Shown here piece after piece: positions 1 to 5,768 of a stretch of DNA of 5,831 nt. Source of the stretch: Dehalococcoidia bacterium (GTDB taxonomy: Bacteria; Chloroflexota; Dehalococcoidia; GIF9; AB-539-J10). The position numbers and the translations under genes are program-made. Numbering within the stretch: the first letter of the stretch is position 1; each line of letters begins with the position of its first letter. The DNA is taken from the NCBI GenBank assembly GCA_030603485.1, contig JAUVXS010000107.1:1-5831 (forward strand), read 5' to 3'. Under the pieces are notes generated by a model. That model did not search any database, had not been told where the DNA came from, and saw only the letters and a program-made list of their open reading frames with translations.

Positions 1-663
1 CTTGGTTATTGGCCCAATTTGGTCGAGAGAGCTGGCGAAAGCAACCAAGCCGAAGCGGCTGACCCGACCATAGGTTGGTTTGAGTCCCACCACACTGCAA
101 AATCCCGCTGGTTGACGAACGCTGCCTCCAGTGTCAGAACCCAGAGAATAGGTAGCTTCACCTGTGGACACAGCAACTGCTGAGCCACCGCTGCTGCCTC
201 CGGGAACCCGACTTAAATCCCAGGGATTGTGGGTGGGGAAAAAGGCGGAGTGCTCCGTAGAAGAGCCCATGGCAAACTCATCCATATTCGTTTTCCCGAC
301 TACTACCGCCTTTTGTGCCTTCAGCTTCTCTATTACCGTAGCATCATAGGGAGGGACGAAGTTTTCCAGCATCTTTGAACCACAGGTAGTTCTTATCCCC
401 CTGGTGCATATGACATCTTTGATTAAGGCAGGGATGCCGGTTAAAGGGGTAATTTCACGGGCAGTTTTGATGTAATTATCGACCTTTTCTGCCTCTTCCA
501 GCGCCATGTCTTCAGTAATAGTGACACAGGCGTGAACTTTCCCTTCTATCTCAGCGATACGCTTCAGTATAGATTTTGTCAGTTCCGTTGAGGAAATTTT
601 CCTTTGTTTAAGAAGCTCGTGTGCTTCATGAATAGTTAGCTGGTGTAGTTCATTCGCCGGCAT
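1..663 (-). CDS. gatA: Glu-tRNA(Gln)/Asp-tRNA(Asn) amidotransferase subunit A, N-terminal part (cut by window edge)
   Basis: GatA is the amidase subunit of the GatCAB complex. It releases ammonia from glutamine, which is used to convert Glu-tRNA(Gln) or Asp-tRNA(Asn) into the correctly charged tRNA in the cytoplasm. The frame is open from the ATG at 663-661 to base 1, giving 221 residues of a protein that is usually about 480-490 aa, so roughly the C-terminal half lies outside the window. The amidase-signature catalytic triad is visible: Lys82 in the IKD segment, Ser157 in PGGSSGGS (154-161), and the nucleophile Ser181 in SDTGGSVRQP. Their spacing matches the family (24 residues between the two serines). 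The start is supported by an AAGGAGA Shine-Dalgarno at 680-674, ten bases upstream and inside the end of plsY. Only two bases separate the plsY stop from this ATG, so translational coupling is likely. Nothing suggests damage in the visible part. A stand-alone amidase is less likely because gatC lies in the same run. Confidence 0.96.
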   Translation of the reverse strand, partial: MPANELHQLTIHEAHELLKQRKISSTELTKSILKRIAEIEGKVHACVTITEDMALEEAEKVDNYIKTAREITPLTGIPALIKDVICTRGIRTTCGSKMLENFVPPYDATVIEKLKAQKAVVVGKTNMDEFAMGSSTEHSAFFPTHNPWDLSRVPGGSSGGSAVAVSTGEATYSLGSDTGGSVRQPAGFCSVVGLKPTYGRVSRFGLVAFASSLDQIGPITK

Positions 664-665
664 AT

Positions 666-1316
666 TTAGAATCTCTCCTTGAGGCTGCGACGCTTGATAA
701 CTTTGCGCCAGTCACCGCCAGTTTTGTCGTGCATCTCCTTAAGCCTGGGGATGTATTGTAGGCCCAGGAATATCCCCAGACCCATGGAGAGGAATATTAA
801 AGGCTCGCCGTGGTAGTCCAAGTAGATTAACCAGGCAACAAATGGGAAAACAATAAGGAGCAGACTATAACTGAAGGTAGGATTACGAGTAAAAACTAAA
901 GCTATTACAAAAACAATAAAGAGAAACGGAATTGCTCTGGGCATCAAGAAGATGAGAATCCCGATGGTGGTAGCTCCTCCTTTGCCGCCACGGAATTTGA
1001 GGAAGACGGGAAAGATATGACCTATTACAGCAGCTACGCCAGCAATCCCTGTAAGAAAATCAAATGGTGCAATCAGAGAGTTGCCTGATAACCACCGCAC
1101 CAAAAGAATTGCTCCTATGCCTTTGCTCAGGTCAGCCAGGGACACTAGCACGGCCTCTATTCGCCCAACCTCATAGTAGACATTCAAAGCCCCCATGTTT
1201 TTGCTTCCGACCTCTCGAATGTCTATCCCTTTTTTCAGACGACCGATAAGATATGCTGCAGGAATGGAGCCAAAGATGTAGCCAGTTATGATGGCAATAA
1301 CTGTGTCAATAATCAT
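666..1316 (-). CDS. plsY: PlsY-family glycerol-3-phosphate acyltransferase (divergent motif 3)
   Basis: PlsY is an inner-membrane enzyme that transfers an acyl chain from acyl-phosphate to glycerol-3-phosphate, the first step of phospholipid synthesis. The 216-residue protein is very hydrophobic, with about six or seven membrane segments (near 3-25, 55-75, 86-106, 118-142, 150-167, 172-189). Motif 1 is present in variant form: GSIPAAYLIGRL at 16-27, followed by GSKNMGALN at 37-45, where the family usually has GSGNPGATN. DLSKG at 62-66 and motif 2 GHIFPVFLKFRGGKGG at 99-114 are well kept. Motif 3, usually NIxRLxxGxE, is degraded: only I189-x-R191-L192 remains, and the tail (193-216) is strongly basic. 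The gene sits 13 bases after the gatC stop and 2 bases before gatA, so it shares their transcript. Its own Shine-Dalgarno is weak (an AGG a few bases before the ATG). Family membership is clear, but full PlsY activity is inferred. It could be a paralogue with altered substrate use. Confidence 0.88.
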   Translation of the reverse strand: MIIDTVIAIITGYIFGSIPAAYLIGRLKKGIDIREVGSKNMGALNVYYEVGRIEAVLVSLADLSKGIGAILLVRWLSGNSLIAPFDFLTGIAGVAAVIGHIFPVFLKFRGGKGGATTIGILIFLMPRAIPFLFIVFVIALVFTRNPTFSYSLLLIVFPFVAWLIYLDYHGEPLIFLSMGLGIFLGLQYIPRLKEMHDKTGGDWRKVIKRRSLKERF

Positions 1317-1329
1317 TTGCCTAATAGGC

Positions 1330-1617
1330 TCACTCTAGTATTGCCTGGACTTTAAAACAATTTTCTGATTGTTTTGGTGCATTTGATAGAATTTCAGCCT
1401 GGGAATATGACTCAGCTGCAGCGTCCTTCCTGAAGACATTTTGTAGTGGGATGGTACGAGTCGCCAGTGACACGTTGCCTGTATCTACTTGCTTGAGTAT
1501 TTCGAAGTTCTCCAGAATATTAGATAGCTGGAGGCTAAATTTTTCTACCTCCTCCTCGCTTAAGCCCAAGCGAGCAAGCCAAGCGATATGCCTCACCTGT
1601 TCGTAACTCAGTTTCAT
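1330..1617 (-). CDS. gatC: Glu-tRNA(Gln)/Asp-tRNA(Asn) amidotransferase subunit C
   Basis: GatC is the small subunit of GatCAB that wraps around GatA and stabilises its contact with GatB. The 95-residue length is normal for the family. The N-terminal helix-forming part (3-43) carries the typical VRHIAWLARLGLSEEE and LSNILENFEIL patterns. The C-terminal part has the family's N-x-x-R-x-D (N60, R63, D65) and LSNAP (77-81) motifs, and ends in FKVQAILE, where most homologues have FxVPxxLE. So Gln91 replaces the usual proline. The ATG at 1617-1615 is the only sensible start because it puts the conserved N-terminus in place. No strong Shine-Dalgarno precedes it (only GAG directly upstream), and a TATAAT box lies 17 bases upstream, so the leader is probably very short. 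It is the first gene of the leftward run with plsY and gatA. gatB is not in the window. Confidence 0.95.
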   Translation of the reverse strand: MKLSYEQVRHIAWLARLGLSEEEVEKFSLQLSNILENFEILKQVDTGNVSLATRTIPLQNVFRKDAAAESYSQAEILSNAPKQSENCFKVQAILE

Positions 1618-1634
1618 CTCAGCGTGACTGTTAC

Positions 1635-1662
1635 ATTATAGCATTACGCTTCGTAATGTAAT
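1635..1662 (-). promoter_or_regulatory. Putative sigma-70-type promoter for gatC-plsY-gatA
   Basis: Read on the minus strand, a perfect TATAAT box lies at 1640-1635. Sixteen bases upstream is ATTACA (1662-1657), which matches the -35 consensus at four of six positions. Transcription would start near 1628, about ten bases before the gatC ATG, giving a very short leader without a clear Shine-Dalgarno. The inverted repeat at 1642-1658 fills the spacer between the two boxes. The -10 box is convincing; the -35 is only moderate. Confidence 0.5.
1642..1658. repeat. Inverted repeat CATTACG-CTT-CGTAATG in the divergent promoter region
   Basis: Seven bases match perfectly as reverse complements around a three-base centre. 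A second, overlapping pair exists: TTACATTA (1631-1638) is the reverse complement of TAATGTAA (1654-1661). The repeat lies between the two opposite TATAAT boxes and inside the spacer of the gatC promoter. It could be a repressor or activator operator, or form a small hairpin with a CTTC-type loop. No T tract follows it on either strand, so it is not an intrinsic terminator. The symmetry is seen directly; an operator role is inferred. Confidence 0.5.
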
Positions 1663-1667
1663 AGCGG

Positions 1668-1696
1668 TTGCTTATCTTCAGGGACAAGATTATAAT
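1668..1696 (+). promoter_or_regulatory. Putative sigma-70-type promoter for the EF-G-like gene
   Basis: TTGCTT at 1668-1673 and a perfect TATAAT at 1691-1696 are separated by the ideal 17 bases. The -10 box ends only eight bases before the ATG at 1705, so a normal start site would fall at about 1703-1705 and the mRNA would be leaderless or nearly so. GGAGGG at 1697-1702 looks like a Shine-Dalgarno, but it is only two bases from the ATG and would largely be excluded from such a transcript. A further upstream promoter could also exist. Confidence 0.5.
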
Positions 1697-1704
1697 GGAG
1701 GGCC

Positions 1705-3759
1705 ATGCAAATCCGAAATGTTGTCTTGCTGTCTCATCAAGGGGCGGGAAAGACTTCACTTGCCGAGTTTATGCTCTTTACCTCAGGTGCTATTCAGCGT
1801 TTAGGGAACGTCGCAGATGGCACTGCTGCCTCAGATTATGACCCGCTCGAGGTGGAACGTCATATGGGCATCAACCTGTCCCTGCTTCCCTTTGAGTGGC
1901 AGGAGGTGAAGCTGAATCTCATTGATACCCCGGGATATGCTGATTTTGCCGGTGAGGTGAGATCGGGATTGAGGGTAACTGAGGGAGCAATCATTGTAAT
2001 ATGTGCCGCTTCAGGTGTGGAGGTAGGCACAGAACAGATGTGGGGCGCTGCTGAAAAAGCAAATTTGCCTCGGTTAATATTTGTTAATAAGATGGATCGT
2101 GATAATGCTGATTTCTTCTCTACTTTGGAGGGAATTCAGGCTAAGTTGTCACCAAGATGTTTGCCTCTTCAATTACCCATAGGTTCACAAAATGATTTTC
2201 AGGGCATTGTAGATTTGGTCACTATGAAAGCTTACATTGGCAATGCCTTGAAAGAAGCCGAAATACCTTCGACACTTCGAGAACAAGCAGAGGCTAGCCG
2301 TGAGAAATTAGTAGAGGCCGCTGTGGAAGCCGATGACGAGCTCATTAACAAGTATTTGGAGGGCGAGGCCATAAACAACGAGGAGATTTTTACTGCCATA
2401 AAAAAGTCTACAATTGCTGGCAAGCTGGTGCCTGTTTTTGTTGGCTCTGCCTTGCAGGGCATCGGCACCCAGCAAGTCCTCAATGGTATTTGCTACTACT
2501 TGCCTTCGCCAGAAGAAAAGGATGCCTTCGTAGCTAAGAATGTGGCCACTGGTAATCAAGAGGAGATCAGACCTGATTCGGAGTCCCCCTTGTCCGGTCT
2601 TGTTTTTAAAACCAGCGCAGACCCCTATGTCGGCAAGCTCAGCTATTTTCGGGTTTATTCAGGCGCTATTTCCAGTAATTCCCAGGTTTGGAATGCCAAC
2701 AAGAATAGCATGGAACGGATTGGCCAGCTCTTTACCATGCTGGGCAAAACCCAACAGCCAGTGCCGCAGGTCGCTGCCGGAGATATTGGAACAGTGGCGA
2801 AGTTAAGTTTAACCACCACCGGGGATACCCTCTGTGCTCGCGAACATCCTGTGATTTTCCCTGGTATCGAATTCCCCAAAGCGAATTTCAGCATGTCAAT
2901 CCAGCCTCAGACGAAAACCGATTTAGATAAGATGAGCACCGTTTTGCCCAGGATTTGTGAGGAGGACCCTTCTCTCCAAACACGTCGAGAAGCTGATACT
3001 AACGAGTTTATTATTTCCGGAGTTGGTGATAGCCATCTGGAGATAGCCAGGGAGAAAATACGTCGCAAATTTGGAGTAGAGGTGAAATTAGACCTGCCAA
3101 AGATTCCTTACAAAGAAACTATTACTATGTCAACCAAGGCAGAGTATAAACATAAAAAACAGACCGGAGGACATGGTCAATATGGACATGTCCTTCTGGA
3201 GTTGGAACCTTTGTCTCGGGGTGGGGGATTTGAATTTGCTAAGAAGATCGTTGGGGGGGCAATACCCCAGAACTATATTCCCTCTGTGGAAAAGGGAGTC
3301 AATGAGGCAAAACAAGAAGGGGGTTTAGCTGGTTATCCCATAGTGGACATGAAGGTAACCCTTTACGACGGCAGCTTCCATCCAGTAGATTCTTCGGACA
3401 TTGCTTTTAAGATTGCGGGAGCACAGGCCTTAAAAAGGGGATTATCTCAGGGACAGCCGGTATTGATTGAGCCTATAATGAACCTTACCATAACCGTGCC
3501 TGAGATGTATACCGGGGATATTGCTAGCGACCTTAATAGTAAGAGGGGACGCGTGCTTGGGATGAGTCCCGGTGAAGGCATCAATGTTATTGAAGCCCAG
3601 GCACCCTATGCAGAACTGCTTCGTTATGCCATAGATTTAAGGTCAATGACACAAGGGCGCGGTAACTTCGTGATGGAATTTGACCATTACGAAGAGGTGC
3701 CAGCTCATGTCAGTCAGAAAGTCATCGCTGATAAGAACAAGGCAGGCAAAGGCGACTGA
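1705..3759 (+). CDS. fusA: Elongation factor G-like translational GTPase (EF-G-2 / EF-G-like class)
   Basis: EF-G proteins drive tRNA-mRNA movement on the ribosome using GTP. This 684-residue protein has the whole five-domain layout, slightly shorter than the usual 690-700 because the N-terminal extension is missing. The G domain shows the P-loop SHQGAGKT (10-17), G3 DTPGY (74-78), G4 NKMD (128-131) and G5 GSA (247-249). Domain II contains FKTSADPYVGKLSYFRVYSG. Domain IV has GGHGQYGHV (488-496) and the tip loop HPVDSS (559-564). Domain V begins near EPIMNLTI (about 589-596). Two changes separate it from canonical EF-G: switch II has Tyr78 where the catalytic His normally sits, and the switch I RGITI motif is replaced by HMGINL (53-58) with no threonine. 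Tyr at this position is known from the EF-G-like class, including Thermus EF-G-2, so it is probably a paralogue of a main fusA elsewhere. The ATG at 1705 is the first start after an in-frame stop at 1693. It is divergent from gatC. The exact role (translation under special conditions or another ribosomal task) cannot be read from sequence. Confidence 0.92.
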   Translation: MQIRNVVLLSHQGAGKTSLAEFMLFTSGAIQRLGNVADGTAASDYDPLEVERHMGINLSLLPFEWQEVKLNLIDTPGYADFAGEVRSGLRVTEGAIIVICAASGVEVGTEQMWGAAEKANLPRLIFVNKMDRDNADFFSTLEGIQAKLSPRCLPLQLPIGSQNDFQGIVDLVTMKAYIGNALKEAEIPSTLREQAEASREKLVEAAVEADDELINKYLEGEAINNEEIFTAIKKSTIAGKLVPVFVGSALQGIGTQQVLNGICYYLPSPEEKDAFVAKNVATGNQEEIRPDSESPLSGLVFKTSADPYVGKLSYFRVYSGAISSNSQVWNANKNSMERIGQLFTMLGKTQQPVPQVAAGDIGTVAKLSLTTTGDTLCAREHPVIFPGIEFPKANFSMSIQPQTKTDLDKMSTVLPRICEEDPSLQTRREADTNEFIISGVGDSHLEIAREKIRRKFGVEVKLDLPKIPYKETITMSTKAEYKHKKQTGGHGQYGHVLLELEPLSRGGGFEFAKKIVGGAIPQNYIPSVEKGVNEAKQEGGLAGYPIVDMKVTLYDGSFHPVDSSDIAFKIAGAQALKRGLSQGQPVLIEPIMNLTITVPEMYTGDIASDLNSKRGRVLGMSPGEGINVIEAQAPYAELLRYAIDLRSMTQGRGNFVMEFDHYEEVPAHVSQKVIADKNKAGKGD

Positions 3760-3786
3760 GTGCGCCTGGACGCTACATCACTGAGC

Positions 3787-3816
3787 TTGAACACTTCAAC
3801 CGAGACTAACTATCAT
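3787..3816 (+). promoter_or_regulatory. Possible promoter for the GNAT gene
   Basis: TTGAAC (3787-3792) and TATCAT (3811-3816, five of six consensus bases) are separated by 18 bases, in the 102-base gap after the EF-G-like gene. A transcript would begin near 3823 and include GAAGG at 3846-3850, a moderate Shine-Dalgarno 11 bases before the ATG at 3862. This would allow the acetyltransferase locus to be transcribed independently. No T-rich hairpin separates it from the upstream gene, so read-through is also possible. Confidence 0.35.
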
Positions 3817-3861
3817 AAGTATACGTTCCAATGGGGGAGATAGAAGAAGGAACCGTGTACT

Positions 3862-4515
3862 ATGAATCCCGACATTGATTTTCGACCTTACCAAAGAACA
3901 GACCTTCCGGTTTGCGCCAGTATTGGTGTAGAAGTTTTTCCGCTCTAGACCGGTAGACTTGCCAGGGAAGAAGCCAGCAAACTTATGCAAGCCCAAATAG
4001 AGAGTTGTCATGCCATTTCTAGCTACCACGAGCTTGCTATTGAGAACGGAGAAGTAGCAGGACTCATCTTTGGGCGAGTCAAGCGGAAGTCCGTCCTGAT
4101 TGATATGAGCCAAACACTGAAGCGGTTGTTTCTAATTTCAGTGCGCTTTCTACTTGGTAGGTACGGAAGCCGGAGGAAACTAATCAGATTTCTCAATCCA
4201 TGTCTGCAAGAGTTAAGAGCACTCGGAAGGAACATGCCTGCGAGTGAAGCAGCGGTTATGCTTTTCGTCGTCGCCCCAAAATATCAGGGCATTAGAATCG
4301 GGCGTGCTCTTATAGACCATTTTGTCCATCACACTCTGAAATACAAGGTCAAATCTGTTTCTGTATCCACGGACGAGACCGCAAGCTTCTGGTTCTATGA
4401 GAGATACGGATTCAGCAGATGGGCTGAATACCACGACCCGTTGGAATCTTATTTGGCAGACAGACCAATAAAAGGCTTCATATATCAACTTCTTCTACAC
4501 AAAGCAGATAGATGA
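3862..4515 (+). pseudogene. GNAT-family N-acetyltransferase interrupted by an in-frame TAG
   Basis: GNAT enzymes move an acetyl group from acetyl-CoA to an amine on a small molecule, peptide or protein. Reading from the ATG at 3862 gives a 217-codon frame with one internal stop, TAG at 3946-3948 (codon 29). The N-terminus before it (MNPDIDFRPYQRTDLPVCAS) is the typical first strand and helix of the fold, and the frame continues past the TAG without any shift. Motif A is well preserved: VVAPKYQGIRIGRAL (136-150), with the acetyl-CoA pyrophosphate loop Q142-G143-x-x-x-G147. The strand/helix signature FWFYERYGF (176-184) is also intact. A shorter frame from the ATG at 3985 (176 aa) would lack the first strand and helix, and only a weak AGGGAAG lies 15 bases upstream, so it is a poor alternative start. 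One base change (for example CAG or TGG to TAG) explains the break, and the rest shows no decay, so the loss would be recent. Other readings are a sequencing error, stop readthrough or reinitiation. The substrate is not recognisable. Confidence 0.7.
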
Positions 4516-4533
4516 AAGTTGCGGTATTGATAA

Positions 4534-4693
4534 CAGGCTGTCTAAAAAGTCCTAGGTCAAATTTGTTCTTCCCACTTAGGGACAGAAATGGCTGCAAAAA
4601 TTGCATATATCCCACACTTATGGTCAAAACATGGCACTTGCTTATGCACCTTCTCCCACTTTACCATTTTGATTGACCCGTTTGGACAGCCTG
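4534..4693. mobile_element. Small TIR-bounded element (MITE-like or IS remnant), about 160 bp
   Basis: CAGGCTGTCTAAA at 4534-4546 is the reverse complement of TTTGGACAGCCTG at 4681-4693 at 12 of 13 positions. A further inner match, GGTCAA (4555-4560) against TTGACC (4673-4678), occurs at a slightly different offset. Ends containing GGCTGTC are common among bacterial insertion sequences, but I cannot name a family. The interior holds no credible reading frame. An AA dinucleotide flanks both ends, too short to prove a target duplication. It lies between the GNAT stop and moxR, where no essential sequence would be disrupted. A non-autonomous MITE or an internally deleted IS fits best; a chance pair of inverted repeats is possible but unlikely at this length. 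Confidence 0.5.
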
Positions 4694-4711
4694 AATGGGT
4701 TATGGCATAAT
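4682..4711 (+). promoter_or_regulatory. Possible promoter for moxR overlapping the right end of the TIR element
   Basis: TTGGAC (4682-4687) lies inside the right terminal inverted repeat, and CATAAT (4706-4711, five of six consensus bases) lies 18 bases further on, just outside it. A start site near 4718 would give a leader of about 80 bases before moxR. The -35 match is only three of six, so this is tentative. Confidence 0.3.
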
Positions 4712-4785
4712 ATGGAAACGCAGGCATTTCGCCACAGATGCCATGGCTGGAGTGACGGAGAATATCAAGTTATAAGAGGAACAAC

Positions 4786-4791
4786 GGAGGT
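4786..4791 (+). promoter_or_regulatory. Shine-Dalgarno GGAGGT deciding the GTG start of moxR
   Basis: GGAGGT lies five bases before the GTG at 4797. This is an ideal distance and makes the GTG the chosen start over the next in-frame candidates further inside the gene, which would cut into the N-terminal helix. Confidence 0.8.
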
Positions 4792-4796
4792 CCCAA

Positions 4797-5768
4797 GTGG
4801 AGCACCCTCAGGTACAGGATATCGCCAAGAGAATCATTGACAATATAGAGAAAGTCATCGTTGGCAAAGGCTGGGCAGTAGAGTTGGCAGTCATGGCGCT
4901 CCTAAGTCAGGGGCACATCCTCATAAAGGACGCACCTGGAGTGGGCAAGACCATGCTAGCCAAAAGCCTGGCGCAGTCGATAGACTGCGTTTTCAAGCGG
5001 ATACAGCTCACGCCAGATATGCTTCCCAGCGATATCACCGGCGTGTCGGTGTTCAATCAGCAGACCCGTGAGTTCGTGTTCCGCCCAGGTCCTATCCTGG
5101 GGCAGATCGTGCTGGCAGATGAGATCAACCGCGCTACGCCCAAGACCCAGTCAGCTCTTCTAGAAGCACTGGCGGAGCGACAGGTTACGGTGGACGGGAT
5201 AACACATAACATCACTAGTCCCTTCATGTTAATTGCTACCGAGAACCCCATCGAGCACGAAGGCGTTTTCCCTTTGCCGGAGGCACAGCTGGACCGGTTT
5301 ATGATGCGAATACAGCTGGGCTACCCCTCCTTCGATGATGAGATGTCCATCCTAGATAGCCAGCGCATACAGCATCCCATCGAAAGCCTTGGTATTGTTG
5401 TCAGTGCAGATGAGGTGAAGGAAGCACAGGAAGTGGTTAAAGGGATCTTCGTGCACGACCAAGTTCAGCGGTATATAGTTGCGCTGGTCCATGCCACACG
5501 AAGACACGACGACGCGGTCCTGGGTGCCTCACCTCGGGCATCCTTGGATCTGTTCCGCTCCTCTCAGGCGCTGGCGCTGCTACGAAGGCGGGACTATGTC
5601 ATACCGGACGATGTAAAGGAACTGGCAGTGGTGGTGATGGGGCATCGCGTGATTGCGGCTCCCTCAGTTCGTATGAAGGGTGTTGATGGGCGCCGAATTG
5701 TTGAAGACGTGATAGAGCAAGTAGCGGTGCCTGGTGCTCGAGCTAGCGGTTGGGTTGCCCGCGGTTGA
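4797..5768 (+). CDS. MoxR-type AAA+ ATPase
   Basis: MoxR ATPases are cytoplasmic chaperone-like AAA+ proteins that usually act with VWA-domain proteins in metal insertion, complex maturation or stress responses. The 323-residue length is typical. Visible parts in order are: an N-terminal helix leading to KVIVGKG (19-25); Walker A APGVGKT (46-52), where many MoxR proteins have VPGxGKT; Walker B IVLADEINR (104-112) with D108/E109; KTQSALLEALAERQVTVDG (116-134), a hallmark of the MoxR clade; sensor 1 ATENPIEHEGVFPLPEAQLDRF (147-168) with N150 and the probable arginine finger R167; and sensor 2 GASPRAS (243-249) with R247. The lid domain follows (about 203-315). All catalytic residues are intact. 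It begins at a GTG with a strong Shine-Dalgarno. A DUF58 or VWA gene commonly follows such genes, but the window ends 63 bases downstream. The gene appears richer in G+C than its left neighbours by eye. The client is unknown. Confidence 0.93.
   Translation: MEHPQVQDIAKRIIDNIEKVIVGKGWAVELAVMALLSQGHILIKDAPGVGKTMLAKSLAQSIDCVFKRIQLTPDMLPSDITGVSVFNQQTREFVFRPGPILGQIVLADEINRATPKTQSALLEALAERQVTVDGITHNITSPFMLIATENPIEHEGVFPLPEAQLDRFMMRIQLGYPSFDDEMSILDSQRIQHPIESLGIVVSADEVKEAQEVVKGIFVHDQVQRYIVALVHATRRHDDAVLGASPRASLDLFRSSQALALLRRRDYVIPDDVKELAVVVMGHRVIAAPSVRMKGVDGRRIVEDVIEQVAVPGARASGWVARG

Noticed and set aside
1319..1329. GCCTATTAGGC near-palindrome in the gatC-plsY gap
   Set aside because: Only five bases per arm with a one-base centre. 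It is too short to distinguish from chance and too small for a stable hairpin.
2308..2559. Minus-strand open frames inside the EF-G-like gene
   Set aside because: They have no domain features and are fully explained as antisense shadows of a strongly conserved coding sequence.
3750..3767. AGGCG / CGCCT inverted repeat spanning the stop of the EF-G-like gene, considered as a terminator
   Set aside because: The stem is only five to seven pairs with a bulge, and no T run follows, so it does not meet the pattern of an intrinsic terminator.
3946..3948. Pyrrolysine or other TAG recoding as the explanation for the GNAT break
   Set aside because: A single TAG in a GNAT protein with no tRNA or pyl gene in view does not support recoding. 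A recent nonsense mutation is simpler.
3796..4113. Minus-strand 105-codon open frame opposite the start of the GNAT gene
   Set aside because: It has no recognisable protein features and lies antisense to a frame with clear GNAT motifs, so it is a shadow.
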